Below, piece after piece: positions 9,358 to 19,105 of a DNA stretch of 64,000 nucleotides. The translations under genes and the position numbers were made by a program. Source of the DNA: an uncultured Photobacterium sp. (GTDB taxonomy: Bacteria > Pseudomonadota > Gammaproteobacteria > Enterobacterales > Vibrionaceae); assembly GCF_947039875.1 (NCBI RefSeq), contig NZ_CAMRAN010000002.1, positions 1-64,000 on the forward strand. Direction: 5' to 3'. A model generated the notes under the pieces. It saw nothing but the letters and a program-made list of their open reading frames with translations. It was not told the origin of the DNA and did no database searches. Each line of letters begins with the position of its first letter. Positions within the stretch are counted from its first letter, which is position 1.

Positions 9358-9663
9358 TTAGCCTGATTTATTCAATGGTAATACATTACAATAAAGATCA
9401 TGTTCATAATGCTTCTCTAATTGCTTACGCCAAGGCCGTTCTGATATTGGTACAAGATAAAACATTTCTCTTGTGGTATCTGTTACAAACGCCATTCCAT
9501 GCCGCATCACTTCATAATGTATATCATGAATATAACCGAGAGAAAAACTTTGCCTCCCTGTTAACATATTAATATCTTCGCGACTAAGGGATACTCCCTG
9601 TGTTTCATCTGCAAATCGTTCAAGTAGCCAACCAGAAAATTCCTTTGCACTTATCATTGTCAT
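9358..9663 (-). CDS. Small conserved-looking protein of unknown function
   Basis: This 101-residue, soluble-looking protein has no signal peptide or membrane segment. It begins MTMISAKEFSGWLLERF and has an acidic/aromatic middle (YIHDIHYEVMRHGMAF) and a C-terminal KHYEHDLYCNVLPLN. I do not recognise the family. GGAGAAA lies somewhat far upstream of the ATG at 9663, and a second ATG at 9657 is possible. A plus-strand frame overlapping it (9375-9572) is less protein-like. It is convergent with aspC and shares its terminator. Confidence 0.6.
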   Translation of the reverse strand: MTMISAKEFSGWLLERFADETQGVSLSREDINMLTGRQSFSLGYIHDIHYEVMRHGMAFVTDTTREMFYLVPISERPWRKQLEKHYEHDLYCNVLPLNKSG

Positions 9664-9832
9664 AAGATCAGTTTCTCCGAATTCTGCGTACTCCTTGAGA
9701 ATTACTCTCCTTGTTTATAGTTATAGCAGAGTAAAAAAAAAGTGTCGGTTTTATGTCTTAAAGATAATAATAGTATAGACAATAGTTGTGATAAGGGGAT
9801 AAAAGAGGAGGAAAATCATAATCAAACGAAGA

Positions 9833-9863
9833 AATCCCCGCTTCTTAAAGAGAAGCGGGATTA
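9833..9863 (-). terminator. Terminator of the 9871-10251 gene
   Basis: ATCCCGCTTCT / AAGAAGCGGGGAT around a short loop forms a strong GC-rich stem just after the minus-strand stop, followed by TTTC. Confidence 0.75.
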
Positions 9864-9870
9864 GCATCTC

Positions 9871-10251
9871 TTAAAGTGCCTTATATAACACTTTATTCCC
9901 TGCCAATTGGATGCGCTCAACTAACCCTTCTTCTGTTAGTTTTTTTAACGCACCAGTAGCCCAAGAAGCCGCTTTAGCCTCATCTTGACCCGCTTGTAAA
10001 CCAATCCCCTTTGGATTTAAACCGTCAGTGTGGCTTACAACAATATCTAATACTTGTTGTTGCTTAGGTGTCAGCGTTGCAATTGGCTTAGACACAGTCG
10101 TTGGCTTAGAAATAATAGCTTCAGTGACGACTTCCGTATCAATAACTAATTCAACTTCTGGCATCTTTTGAACTGCTAAGACTGTATTACTTAAAAGAGG
10201 TTTCTGTTTATGCAGTTTACGTTGAACATTACGTTTGTGAGAAATTCTCAT
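9871..10251 (-). CDS. Small protein with a C-terminal winged-helix-like domain
   Basis: This 126-residue protein starts with a very basic segment (MRISHKRNVQRKLHKQK). A low-complexity Val/Thr/Pro-rich linker follows (about 18-60). The C-terminal domain (about 61-126) reads like a winged helix: LTPKQQQVLDIVVSH, then WATGALKKLTEEGLVER and a final wing-like strand. This suggests nucleic-acid binding, but no named family is recognised. It is a single gene with its own terminator. Confidence 0.65.
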   Translation of the reverse strand: MRISHKRNVQRKLHKQKPLLSNTVLAVQKMPEVELVIDTEVVTEAIISKPTTVSKPIATLTPKQQQVLDIVVSHTDGLNPKGIGLQAGQDEAKAASWATGALKKLTEEGLVERIQLAGNKVLYKAL

Positions 10252-10541
10252 TACTTCTTTACTCCGTTACACTACTTTTCAATCTCCACTATTTTCATCG
10301 AGAAAAAGTGAGCGCGTTTTATACCAAGGTTATGTAACAATTACCAGTAAACGGTTATTTATCCGCCGATAAATATAAACACTCACAAACGAACATCAAA
10401 TAATTGCGAATTTGGACGCATTTTTAGTAAAAGTGTGCATCATTTTCATCGGAATTCTTTTTTAGACAAATACATCTATAATATATATTTGATCGCGATA
10501 ATAACATCATCATCGTCGTTTGAATGGTTTAGGAGGCTGTG

Positions 10542-11204
10542 ATGGAAACGCTTCATATTCATACGGAAAAACTAACCACAAAACATTTTATCTGGATAAC
10601 AATAATATTTACCACTCTCACTTTTGCTTTATTAAGTTATTTTAATACTCAATTACCAACAATAAGCCTCTTGATGATCGCTATATCATTTGGGTGTATT
10701 TTGCTATTTACTGCCACCTTCTTCAATCCATCGACCATGAGTTTCACATTGACCTTTATGCATTGCCAATTTCATAGCCACTATGGGGGTTGGTCAACAA
10801 CATGGCATAATATTCAACATATAGGGAACGTGACACTGTCATCAGATGGATGGCATCTTCCCTTACCTTGGATTGGCATTCGTTTAAAAAGTTATGATGA
10901 TTTTATTCGTACTATCTGCCCACGCGTTACATCTAGACTGTTACTAGAACAACGTATTTTACTGGTCATGGAACTTAAGCACAGCGCTCACCCAACCCAT
11001 CAACTTGAAGATATATTATTTGATGATGATCCATTTATAACCAGTAGCGGTGAACAATTTCAAGGACTTCAAGCAATGCTTGCCAATCGAATGCGTTATA
11101 ATCGAGAATTACTAGGGTTTGATTTTTTTATTGCAGATGATGTGCTTGATCGCCCAGTAAACGATTTTATTGGCCTATTACGTCGCTATAAAGCTGCCGC
11201 TTAA
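10542..11204 (+). CDS. DUF2982-like inner-membrane protein
   Basis: This 220-residue protein has two N-terminal membrane segments (about residues 15-35 and 40-60) and a soluble C-terminal part containing GWHLPLPWIGIRLKSYDDF and NRELLGFDFFI. It resembles the Vibrionaceae DUF2982 family, whose function is not known. AGGAGG at 10531-10536 is 5 bases from the ATG at 10542; the GTG at 10539 is too close to serve. It is convergent with uhpC, with only 2 bases between the stops. Confidence 0.75.
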   Translation: METLHIHTEKLTTKHFIWITIIFTTLTFALLSYFNTQLPTISLLMIAISFGCILLFTATFFNPSTMSFTLTFMHCQFHSHYGGWSTTWHNIQHIGNVTLSSDGWHLPLPWIGIRLKSYDDFIRTICPRVTSRLLLEQRILLVMELKHSAHPTHQLEDILFDDDPFITSSGEQFQGLQAMLANRMRYNRELLGFDFFIADDVLDRPVNDFIGLLRRYKAAA

Positions 11205-11206
11205 TT

Positions 11207-12502
11207 TCATGATGAAACAACAGTAGTAACCTTTTGAGCTTTAAGGAAAGGCAATAACAACAACCCAATGAATGCCGCAGCGACGGAAATAACAACAAAA
11301 AAGCCTGTCCAATGATAATGATTCATAATAATAGCCAATGGATACCCCGCTAATGCAGCTCCCATATAGGCAAATAAGCCAACAAAACCTGTTGCTGCGC
11401 CGACTGAATCTTTATGAGAACACTCTGCGGCAGCCATACCAATTAGCATTTGCGGACCAAAAACAAAAAAGCCAATTGCAAAAAAACAGCCTGCTTGCAA
11501 ACTATAATTAGTGACAGGCATTAACCACAACGCAGCAACCGCCAAAAAGATGCCCATAGAAAAAAGCAGGATCATTGGACCACGGTTACCACCAAATAAT
11601 TTATCTGAGCCCCACCCACCCACCAGTGATCCTAACAACCCACCCACTTCAAAAAGTGATAACGCTCCATTTGCAGACAGCAAACTATAATGATGTTGTT
11701 CCGTCAGATAAATATTACCCCAGTCATTGATCGCTGTTCGAACGATATAAACCAGCACATAACTTACCGCGAGTAGCCACAAATACTTATTGGTTAAGAC
11801 ATACTTAAATAAAACTTGTCGTTGGGTAAGGCCAATGCCTTCATTTTCTTGGGCAACTTCTAAATAATCATTACGCCATAAACCAACACTAGGTAGCCCC
11901 ATCGCCGTCGGTTTATTTCGTAAACGCCAACAGAGGCCAATACCAATCACAATAGCAATAATACCTGGAATAAAAAAACCGTAGCGCCAGCCATAATGCA
12001 TGGTTAAAAAACCCACCAGCAATGGAATAAATGCTCCACCAACATTATGTGCAGTATTCCAACATGACCACCATAAGCCACGTTCAGAGCGTGAATACCA
12101 CGTTGTTAATAACTTAGAACAAGCGGGCCACCCCCACCCTTGAAACCATGCATTCGCTATCCACAATAACGTAAACGCAACGACTGAGCTGGAGAAACCA
12201 AAACAGATATTTATAATACCCGTCGCAATTAACCCTATTCCCATAAAATAACGAGGGTTAGAGCGGTCTGATATCATGCCTGAAATAAATTTTGAACAGC
12301 CATACGTCAGATAGAATAACGTACCCATCATACCAATATCGGCTTTATCCCAGCCTAAATCAGCAATCATGGTTGGCATAGCATAAGTGAAATTTTTACG
12401 GGTTAAATAAAATCCCGCATAACCAATATACATGCTGATCATGATATGCAGCCGCCAATATTTATAGCGTTGATCAACGGTTGAATCTAATAATACGGTC
12501 AT
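11207..12502 (-). CDS. uhpC: UhpC, glucose-6-phosphate sensor of the MFS type
   Basis: This 431-residue, 12-TM major facilitator protein belongs to the organophosphate:Pi antiporter group. In E. coli UhpC binds external glucose-6-phosphate and activates the kinase UhpB. Characteristic stretches are GYAGFYLTRKNF, SDRSNPRYFMGIGLIATGIIN, NTAHNVGGAFIPL, INDWGN and GFFVFGPQMLIGMAAAECSHK, all matching UhpC more closely than UhpT. It is the third gene of a minus-strand uhpA-uhpB-uhpC operon, 37 bases after uhpB. No uhpT transporter gene is nearby. Confidence 0.93.
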   Translation of the reverse strand: MTVLLDSTVDQRYKYWRLHIMISMYIGYAGFYLTRKNFTYAMPTMIADLGWDKADIGMMGTLFYLTYGCSKFISGMISDRSNPRYFMGIGLIATGIINICFGFSSSVVAFTLLWIANAWFQGWGWPACSKLLTTWYSRSERGLWWSCWNTAHNVGGAFIPLLVGFLTMHYGWRYGFFIPGIIAIVIGIGLCWRLRNKPTAMGLPSVGLWRNDYLEVAQENEGIGLTQRQVLFKYVLTNKYLWLLAVSYVLVYIVRTAINDWGNIYLTEQHHYSLLSANGALSLFEVGGLLGSLVGGWGSDKLFGGNRGPMILLFSMGIFLAVAALWLMPVTNYSLQAGCFFAIGFFVFGPQMLIGMAAAECSHKDSVGAATGFVGLFAYMGAALAGYPLAIIMNHYHWTGFFVVISVAAAFIGLLLLPFLKAQKVTTVVSS

Positions 12503-12539
12503 GTGGTACCTGATTATATAAAGGAGTTAAAAATTATCA

Positions 12540-14096
12540 TTATGTTAAAGGTAAGATGATGACTAATGTCGTCCCCGTATCTGTAATTTGTTTTTGTGGG
12601 GTATTTTCTTGGAAACTATCACGGTGATGGCTGACTATCGAACACTGCCCCCCTAGAATTTCAACCCGCTCACGAATGCCTCGAAGACCGAAGCCTTTAA
12701 AAGCATCTTCGGCTTTAAATCCAACCCCGTTATCTTCAATTTGTAATCTAATTTGTTGATCAATTTGTAATTCAATAATAACTTCTGTGGCATGTGAATA
12801 TTTAGCAATATTATTCAATGCTTCTTGGCAGATACGGTATAGCGTTACACTTGTCGTATCACACAATGGTGGCTGATGACGCCCCCATGCCATAGCAACC
12901 TCAATCCCTTTGTCTTCTAGTTTCAAGTCACACACAACTTGCTCTACAGCTTTAGCTAAACCAAGATCATCTAATGTTTTTGGACGTAACCGTGATAATA
13001 AGCCTTTGGTTGTGTCATAAATATTAAGCGATAATTGCTCAATGGTCGACGAGCATTGCTGAGTAACCGGCGTTAACTCCACCCGTTTCAAAATGCTGGC
13101 TTGCATTCTGATCGCGGTAATATTTTGACCTATTTCATCATGTAATTCTCTAGCCACATCTCGTCGAACAGACTCTTCTGTCTTAATTAATTGACGCGAT
13201 AAAACCTGATTTCGACCTAGCTCTGATGATAATTTGGTATTAAGATCTCGTTGCCGTTGAATACCAAGACCTAAAAGAATTCCCGTTAAACTTTGTGCAG
13301 AGAGTGATAATAATAAATCTGTAATTTCCATATTACTGACATCACTTCGAGCCGCAATTAACGCAATACTATTGAGCAATGTTCCAAGTAATGCACCTTG
13401 CCACCCATGGCGAAAGGCAAGCACAATAATAGGTATGGCTAAGCAAAAAGGGGCAAAACGACTAAGTTCATCAGGCAAATTTACTTGTAATAATATATTA
13501 GCAATAAAAAGTAAGGCATATAAACACAGATCACGGTGACGTAATTCTAATGGCTTAGAAATGAGAGCGACGGTAAGTGGAATCCATGACCGATTAAACA
13601 AGAAACTCCATAATAAATAACACGTAGGCACTAGCATTAATCCGCCAGTGACGCAGATTAGAAAGATCATACCCATTGGTGATAGCGGTAGTTGAACGAT
13701 GGAGCGAAATCCCATCACCATAACAACATTAATCACTGCAGTAGAGACAATAACCGCCGCCATAATGAATAACTGCCGCCATTGATCGCCATAATAATAA
13801 CGGCGAGCAAACGACAATACGGGCCATGATAAAATACTTGCAATTAAAATTGGCCACCATGGTAAATCATTCAGTGCTTTTGCTAATAATAATATTAGCC
13901 CCCATTCAGTGCCATAAATGACAATCCAATAGCGGCTAGCGGTATGTAGTGTTATTCCTAATCTCAATGCGAAAGGAAAAAATAGAATGGCTAAAGCTGG
14001 ATCAACAAGAAAATAAAAAGCAATAACCCACAAGCAAAACCAGCTACAAATAAAAAATAATCCCCCGCCTAATGACGTCAGTACATAATGACGCAT
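12540..14096 (-). CDS. uhpB: UhpB, sensor histidine kinase
   Basis: This 518-residue kinase has a large N-terminal membrane domain of the MASE1 type (about eight hydrophobic segments in residues 1-275) and a cytoplasmic NarL/UhpB-type kinase. The phospho-accepting histidine is H319 in RDVARELHDEIGQNITAIRM (HisKA_3). The ATPase domain has YRICQEALNNIAKYSHA (N box), DNGVGF (G1) and GFGLRGIRERV (G2). It works with UhpC to control UhpA. Its start overlaps the uhpA stop by one base (TAATG), which implies translational coupling. Confidence 0.93.
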   Translation of the reverse strand: MRHYVLTSLGGGLFFICSWFCLWVIAFYFLVDPALAILFFPFALRLGITLHTASRYWIVIYGTEWGLILLLAKALNDLPWWPILIASILSWPVLSFARRYYYGDQWRQLFIMAAVIVSTAVINVVMVMGFRSIVQLPLSPMGMIFLICVTGGLMLVPTCYLLWSFLFNRSWIPLTVALISKPLELRHRDLCLYALLFIANILLQVNLPDELSRFAPFCLAIPIIVLAFRHGWQGALLGTLLNSIALIAARSDVSNMEITDLLLSLSAQSLTGILLGLGIQRQRDLNTKLSSELGRNQVLSRQLIKTEESVRRDVARELHDEIGQNITAIRMQASILKRVELTPVTQQCSSTIEQLSLNIYDTTKGLLSRLRPKTLDDLGLAKAVEQVVCDLKLEDKGIEVAMAWGRHQPPLCDTTSVTLYRICQEALNNIAKYSHATEVIIELQIDQQIRLQIEDNGVGFKAEDAFKGFGLRGIRERVEILGGQCSIVSHHRDSFQENTPQKQITDTGTTLVIILPLT

Positions 14097-14704
14097 TACA
14101 ATATTTCTAGCGGAAAATATTTAACTAACTCAACATTATTATTCACATTAAGTTTGTCCATTGCATTCGCACGATGCACATGAACAGTTTTATGGCTTAA
14201 CCCTAATTCAACTGCAACGGCTTTAACATCTAATCCAGCAGCCAACATTTCACTGATTTGGCGCTCACGTTTGGTTAAACATGCAATAGATTGTTGGTAA
14301 GGATCTGTGGTTTCTAATTGCATTTCGATATCAGATGCTAAATAAGATTCGCCATTTGCAACTTTTCGTACTGCTTGAACAAGTTCATCAGGGCTACAGC
14401 GCTTACTTAGATACCCTTTTGCGCCCGTTGTTAATGCTTTATTTATCACTGTTGCTGAATCATGTACACTTAACATAATACAACCCGCACTATTGGCTAA
14501 ATCTTCAAGCAAGGTTAAACCACTTTCATTTGGCATTGAAATATCAATAATACAGACATCAACAGCTTGCTTAGCTAAGCCATTACGCGCTTCTTGTGCC
14601 GAACTAAATTGGTTAATAACTTTCATATCTGGTTCTAACGATAATAATTGAGCAAAACCAGAACGGACAATGACATGATCATCAACTAAAGCGATTGTAA
14701 TCAT
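14096..14704 (-). CDS. uhpA: UhpA, LuxR/NarL-type response regulator
   Basis: This 202-residue regulator has a receiver domain (1-120) with the acidic pocket D8/D9, phosphoacceptor D54 in [12 protein letters not shown] and K100 near GYLSKR. A LuxR-type helix-turn-helix follows (about 140-200) with [20 protein letters not shown] and [17 protein letters not shown]. In E. coli it activates uhpT. It is the first gene of the uhpABC operon here. The target promoter is not visible in the window. Confidence 0.93.
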   Translation of the reverse strand: MITIALVDDHVIVRSGFAQLLSLEPDMKVINQFSSAQEARNGLAKQAVDVCIIDISMPNESGLTLLEDLANSAGCIMLSVHDSATVINKALTTGAKGYLSKRCSPDELVQAVRKVANGESYLASDIEMQLETTDPYQQSIACLTKRERQISEMLAAGLDVKAVAVELGLSHKTVHVHRANAMDKLNVNNNVELVKYFPLEIL

Positions 14705-14831
14705 AACGAGACATACCCATAAGCATTAAAAAAACAACAAAAGAAGTCTTAATCGACATAAAGTACCGTTTGAAATAAATTCATGCAAGCTCTAGCCCAT
14801 TAAATGTTTATTTGGTTTTGAAAAACGCAAA

Positions 14832-14860
14832 AACCACTGCCAATAAAATCACCAGTGGTT
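14832..14860 (-). terminator. Terminator of gloC
   Basis: AACCACTG and CAGTGGTT flank a 13-base loop. On the minus strand the stem is followed by TTTTGCGTTTTT. It lies between the gloC stop and the uhpA promoter region. Confidence 0.75.
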
Positions 14861-14913
14861 ATTAAGTTAGTCTATCTGTACTGTGTAACTAACCGTCAAG
14901 TCATACAGTTGGT

Positions 14914-15567
14914 TTAATATAGTGGCATTTCGTCGGCTACGAACGGGTTAGTCACTCGCTCATGGCCAAAAGTAGAGAGAGGGCCATGACCAGGAACAAA
15001 CGTTACGTCATTACCTAAAGGCCACAGCTTAGTTTTAATCGAAGTAATCAATGTTGGGTGATTACCTTGAGGGAAATCAGTACGACCGATACCCCCTTTA
15101 AATAATACGTCTCCGACAAATGCGACTTTCGCATTCGCACTGTAAAAAATTACATGCCCAGGCGTATGACCTGGAGTATGGAACACTTGTAACGTTTGAT
15201 TACCAACAGTTACCATGTCGCCATCATTAAGCCATTGAGTTGGCGAAAATGCTTCTGTCATTGGAAGGCCAAACATTTCGCTTTGACGAGGTAAACCTTG
15301 TAGCCAAAATTCATCATCTTGTTGCGGACCAATCACCGGAACCTCAAGAATCTGAGAAAGAGGTTCTGCGCCACCCACATGATCTAAATGCCCATGGGTA
15401 AGTAATAATTGAGTAACATTAACACCCAATGCTGCCACTTCTTTTTGAAGTTGTTCAATATCACCACCGGGATCAATAATCGCAGCTTGATGTGTTTCAT
15501 CACACCAGATAATAGAACAATTTTGTTGAAACGGTGTTACTGGTACTATTTTATATTGAAGACTCAT
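14914..15567 (-). CDS. gloC: GloC (YcbL), type II hydroxyacylglutathione hydrolase
   Basis: This 217-residue metallo-beta-lactamase-fold hydrolase splits S-D-lactoylglutathione, the second step of methylglyoxal detoxification. Metal ligands are in THGHLDH (57-63), [22 protein letters not shown] and the C-terminal [13 protein letters not shown]. It aligns end to end with E. coli YcbL/GloC. It lacks the long C-terminal domain of GloB. It follows mepK in the same direction with a 79-base gap, the same order as in E. coli. Confidence 0.92.
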   Translation of the reverse strand: MSLQYKIVPVTPFQQNCSIIWCDETHQAAIIDPGGDIEQLQKEVAALGVNVTQLLLTHGHLDHVGGAEPLSQILEVPVIGPQQDDEFWLQGLPRQSEMFGLPMTEAFSPTQWLNDGDMVTVGNQTLQVFHTPGHTPGHVIFYSANAKVAFVGDVLFKGGIGRTDFPQGNHPTLITSIKTKLWPLGNDVTFVPGHGPLSTFGHERVTNPFVADEMPLY

Positions 15568-15646
15568 TCATACTTCCTAAACGAAGACACTATTTAGCGA
15601 AGCATGCCACGAATATCCTTAAAAATACAGATGACACAACAATAAA

Positions 15647-16201
15647 CTACCCTCTCCAATTACGGACGGGGCCAGTATCAATATGAACAAATTGACTATT
15701 TGGATAATAACCAACGCCACCAATGTTTAAATCTAACGCAGCCTTACGTATTTTAGCTAAAGGCACACCTTCAAGATTAAAATCAATAGCCTGCGCTTTC
15801 ATATGATAGCTCTTCTTTGCAACACCACCACGTTTTGCTAGCATCTTATTGGTTTTAGATGAGCGATAACCTGAAAATAATTGCGCATAACCTTCATGAC
15901 CAAGGTAAGATTGAATTTGTGCAATAGCATCATATAAACGACGATCTATACGAGCAATTTCATTTTGACGGAAATCACGGCAAAGATGATCTAAGCGTCG
16001 AACTTCTTTTCCCACATACGTTTTACCATTAAAGTACTTCGTTTCTAATTCTTCACCTGTATGCAAATTGCGCAATAACATTGTTCGAGGTGTTGTTGCT
16101 TGAAAAGAACTTGCTTGAGCAATATTAGGAAACATACATGCACCAACAGCGATTCCACTTAATGTTAAAAATTTACGGCGACTAATATCTAAATTTGACA
16201 T
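15647..16201 (-). CDS. mepK: MepK (YcbK), periplasmic murein endopeptidase
   Basis: This 184-residue peptidase M15/DUF882 protein has a Tat-type signal (SRRKFLTLSG, residues 8-17). Zinc and catalytic residues H133, D140 and H173 lie in SYHMKAQAIDF and FVHIDTG. E. coli MepK cleaves D,D (4-3) and L,D (3-3) cross-links and thereby allows growth of the sacculus. It sits directly after ldtD, whose enzyme makes 3-3 cross-links, so maker and cutter of the same bond are adjacent, as in E. coli. Confidence 0.93.
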   Translation of the reverse strand: MSNLDISRRKFLTLSGIAVGACMFPNIAQASSFQATTPRTMLLRNLHTGEELETKYFNGKTYVGKEVRRLDHLCRDFRQNEIARIDRRLYDAIAQIQSYLGHEGYAQLFSGYRSSKTNKMLAKRGGVAKKSYHMKAQAIDFNLEGVPLAKIRKAALDLNIGGVGYYPNSQFVHIDTGPVRNWRG

Positions 16202-16402
16202 AACTTACACAACCAAAAAAATAATGTTATCTATTGCTAAAGCAATTCATATACCAATGTTGCAAAACATTATCTTCAGTTAATTAAGCAGTCAAATACA
16301 CAAGTCACATAATATCAAATTGATAAATCTATTTTTAAATATCATTAACTTACACGAAATTATTATTGTAAGAAGAAATTAATAGCACATTATTTGTTGT
16401 CA

Positions 16403-18067
16403 TTAGTCATATTCATAAATATCAAAACGGTAATTGACCGCGCCTTCATCATTAACCCATGCCGTTTGATAAATAATTTCTACTGGAACTTTTTTACTTT
16501 TATTAAGTCTAACTGTGCGCGTTTTTTTACTTTTAGAAAATGTGTTAAATTGAGATTCATTTTTTCCTGAATATTGTAATAATGCCAAAGCCAATGATTT
16601 TGATTCCAGCACACGTACACAACCAGAGCTCAGTGCACGATCATGCTTATTAAATAATCCTGGGTATGATGTATCATGCAGGTAAATAGCTTGGTTATTG
16701 GGAATGTTAAATTTATATAAACCTAGCGCATTTTTTTTACCTGGTTTTTGGCGTAAGCGGTATGGGAATTTATTCGGCGAAAATAAATAATAAGGGATTG
16801 AATTTATATTTATTTTTTCAGAACTACTCCAACTACGAATAACTTCATAATTATGCCGTTTCAAATAACTCCGGCTACGCTTCACCTTCGGCAATATATC
16901 TTTCTTCATAATTGAATTAGGTACATTCCAATAAGGATTAAAGACCACAGAATTAACCACAGAGTTAAAAATTGGGGTTTGGCGCGATGGCTTACCAACA
17001 ATCACTTTGCTGCTCATAACCCAACGACCATTCAGCCATAACTTCATATAATAGCTAGGAATATTCACTACAATACCCGTATAAAGGCTGGTCGACCACA
17101 ACCGTAACCGTTGCGCATTTAACGCCAATAACCGTACACGTTGAGTTGGATTTAACGCTAACCATTTTTGAGTTTGCGGGCCAATAACACCGTCACGTTT
17201 TAAGCCATGCCTAGCTTGGAAGCGTTTTATCGCCAGCACCAGCATACCAGTATATAGTGATTTATACTGCTGCTGATAACGCTTAGCTTCAAGGGATGAA
17301 ATATCACCTAATCGTTCAAGTACTGTAAGTAAACTAGGTATAAAGGTAATATTTTTCCCTGGATCAACCTTGCCATTAAACCTTAATACAGGCCAACGGA
17401 ATGTATGTTGAGAATCCAATTTATTGATTGATGCGACTAATTGATTATATTCTAAAAGCTGTGGTTTTAAGCGAACAATAAATTGGTTAAAACGATGATT
17501 CTCATAATTATCAAGCATATTTTCAATAGCTACATGACTAGGTCGCGGTAGTGTTGAAGGAGCGGCTTCACCAAACAACCACAGTTTACCTTTACCATGT
17601 AACTGTTCAATAAAACTGATATATATTAATAAGGTATCTGTTGCTATAACATCATATTGTTGCCAATTTCTTTGTTGTTGTAATTGAATCAATAAATGGT
17701 ATCTAGCGGTTAATTCTTTATTTGTTTCAGATAGACTAAGAATACGAAGTTGATCTATAAAATCATTGATTACTTGTTGGTCCTCCCAAAATTGACGAAA
17801 TCCGGTTGATAAATATAATTCAACTAATATTGAAGAATATTTAAGACGTACTTTATTTGCATTAGCATCTGCAACCCATCGTTGGGCACTATTAAGCATA
17901 TTTATCGGTTTATCGATAGTTACCAATGAGAATGATGTGTTATTTATATTTAACAAGGTATGTTCACGATTATCTCCAAGTGGTTGAGAATAGGCATATG
18001 GTACTTGTAAAGAAAAACAGATAAATACTAATATGACAATAGAAAAAGCATTCTTAATAGATATCAT
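16403..18067 (-). CDS. ldtD: L,D-transpeptidase of the LdtD (YcbB) type
   Basis: This 554-residue periplasmic enzyme forms 3-3 (meso-DAP to meso-DAP) peptidoglycan cross-links. It has a signal peptide (1-27), an N-terminal scaffold domain, a peptidoglycan-binding repeat (about 250-310, AIKRFQARHGLKRDGVIGPQT) and a YkuD catalytic domain (about 325-530). The catalytic Cys is C483 in the motif HDTSYPGLF...SSGCVRV. It is shorter than E. coli LdtD (615). Here it is separated from mukB by about 8 kb; in E. coli they are adjacent. Confidence 0.92.
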   Translation of the reverse strand: MISIKNAFSIVILVFICFSLQVPYAYSQPLGDNREHTLLNINNTSFSLVTIDKPINMLNSAQRWVADANANKVRLKYSSILVELYLSTGFRQFWEDQQVINDFIDQLRILSLSETNKELTARYHLLIQLQQQRNWQQYDVIATDTLLIYISFIEQLHGKGKLWLFGEAAPSTLPRPSHVAIENMLDNYENHRFNQFIVRLKPQLLEYNQLVASINKLDSQHTFRWPVLRFNGKVDPGKNITFIPSLLTVLERLGDISSLEAKRYQQQYKSLYTGMLVLAIKRFQARHGLKRDGVIGPQTQKWLALNPTQRVRLLALNAQRLRLWSTSLYTGIVVNIPSYYMKLWLNGRWVMSSKVIVGKPSRQTPIFNSVVNSVVFNPYWNVPNSIMKKDILPKVKRSRSYLKRHNYEVIRSWSSSEKININSIPYYLFSPNKFPYRLRQKPGKKNALGLYKFNIPNNQAIYLHDTSYPGLFNKHDRALSSGCVRVLESKSLALALLQYSGKNESQFNTFSKSKKTRTVRLNKSKKVPVEIIYQTAWVNDEGAVNYRFDIYEYD

Positions 18068-18548
18068 TAAATACCCCGATCCCCACGTTCAGCATGGAAG
18101 TAAAACTATACTCGATGATTAAATATAGAATAAAAACATATTCGCAAATCTTAGAAATACAAATATTATTCAACTTTTAGAATAACAATTTATTTTCATT
18201 GAAGATTAATTTTGATGCCTAAAAGTGCGTGTTATGCACAACATCAATACAATCACAATATCCTTGTCCATTAACCTCGTAGCGCTGTCTCATATTACAT
18301 ACAATGTCTCACTCGACACAATGGTGGTAATAGTTCTCATTTTTATAAACAACTGGAATTTACAATCTTGAAACACTTGAATGTAAAATCAATGACACAT
18401 AATTCCTTTTATCTATAAATAAATTAACTAGATACAGATAAAGACCAATGAAAACATTATAATTCTTGTATACTCTCAGCATGAAAGTACCTTCTACATT
18501 AGAATAATTTTATAGCGTTATTACATACAGATTTAATTGGAGAGTTAG
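18068..18548. other. Gene-free spacer between ldtD and a MarR-type regulator
   Basis: This 481-base AT-rich spacer separates two divergently read genes and should contain both promoters. A TATACT at 18469-18474 is a possible -10 for the MarR gene, but no convincing -35 precedes it. I see no coding frame longer than about 20 codons. A weak nested repeat (TTGATG ... GTGC ... GCAC ... CATCAA) lies around 18211-18247. Confidence 0.5.
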
Positions 18549-19055
18549 ATGGATAAGCACGAAGAAGTATTGATTGCTCTGCGACAAATTATTCGAGCAA
18601 TTGACCTACATTCTAGAAAGTTGAATAAGAATGCCGGACTGACTGGCCCACAATTAGTATTGATGCGTGCAATTCGTGGATCGGGAGAGATTACTATTCG
18701 TCAACTATCTAATAACACCAATATGAGCCAAGCAACTGCCACTACCATTCTTGACCGTTTAGAAAAACGTAACTTAGTTGTACGTAAACGTAGTGTGCTT
18801 GATAAACGCAAGGTACATGCTCACCTTACAGAAGCTGGTCTTGTCTTACTTGATAAAGCTCCAATGCCACTACAAGACAGTTTTATCTCTCAATATCAAG
18901 AGTTAGAAGATTGGGAACAATCACTACTACTTTCTTCCGTGCAACGTATTTCAACCATGATGAATGCAGAGCATCTCGATGCAGCACCATTATTAGAAGT
19001 TGGTAGTATTACAAAGCAAGAAAAATTGCATGTAGATAGCTCTGACGACGAATAA
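18549..19055 (+). CDS. MarR-family regulator, CosR-like
   Basis: This 168-residue regulator has a MarR winged helix: LTGPQLVLMRAI, then ITIRQLSNNTNMSQATATTI (recognition region, about residues 55-75) and a wing at RKRSVLDKRKVHAHLTEAG. The N-terminus KHEEVLIALRQIIRAIDLHSRKL resembles the Vibrio CosR/EctR group that controls compatible-solute genes, but no ectoine or betaine genes are in the window. The CosR assignment is by recollection of the family and is tentative. GGAGAG lies 6 bases before the ATG. Confidence 0.8.
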   Translation: MDKHEEVLIALRQIIRAIDLHSRKLNKNAGLTGPQLVLMRAIRGSGEITIRQLSNNTNMSQATATTILDRLEKRNLVVRKRSVLDKRKVHAHLTEAGLVLLDKAPMPLQDSFISQYQELEDWEQSLLLSSVQRISTMMNAEHLDAAPLLEVGSITKQEKLHVDSSDDE

Positions 19056-19064
19056 CAGCAATTA

Positions 19065-19092
19065 AAAACCGACATTGTTGTCGGTTTTATTT
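19065..19092 (+). terminator. Terminator of the MarR-type gene
   Basis: AAAACCGACA-ttgt-TGTCGGTTTT followed by ATTTTA, 10 bases after the stop. It may also serve the minus-strand gene ending at 19106. Confidence 0.85.
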
Positions 19093-19105
19093 TACTGAAT
19101 AAAAG

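Noticed and set aside
9375-9572. 65-codon plus-strand frame opposite the 9358-9663 gene
   Set aside because: Composition and lack of a ribosome binding site suggest a shadow of the minus-strand gene.
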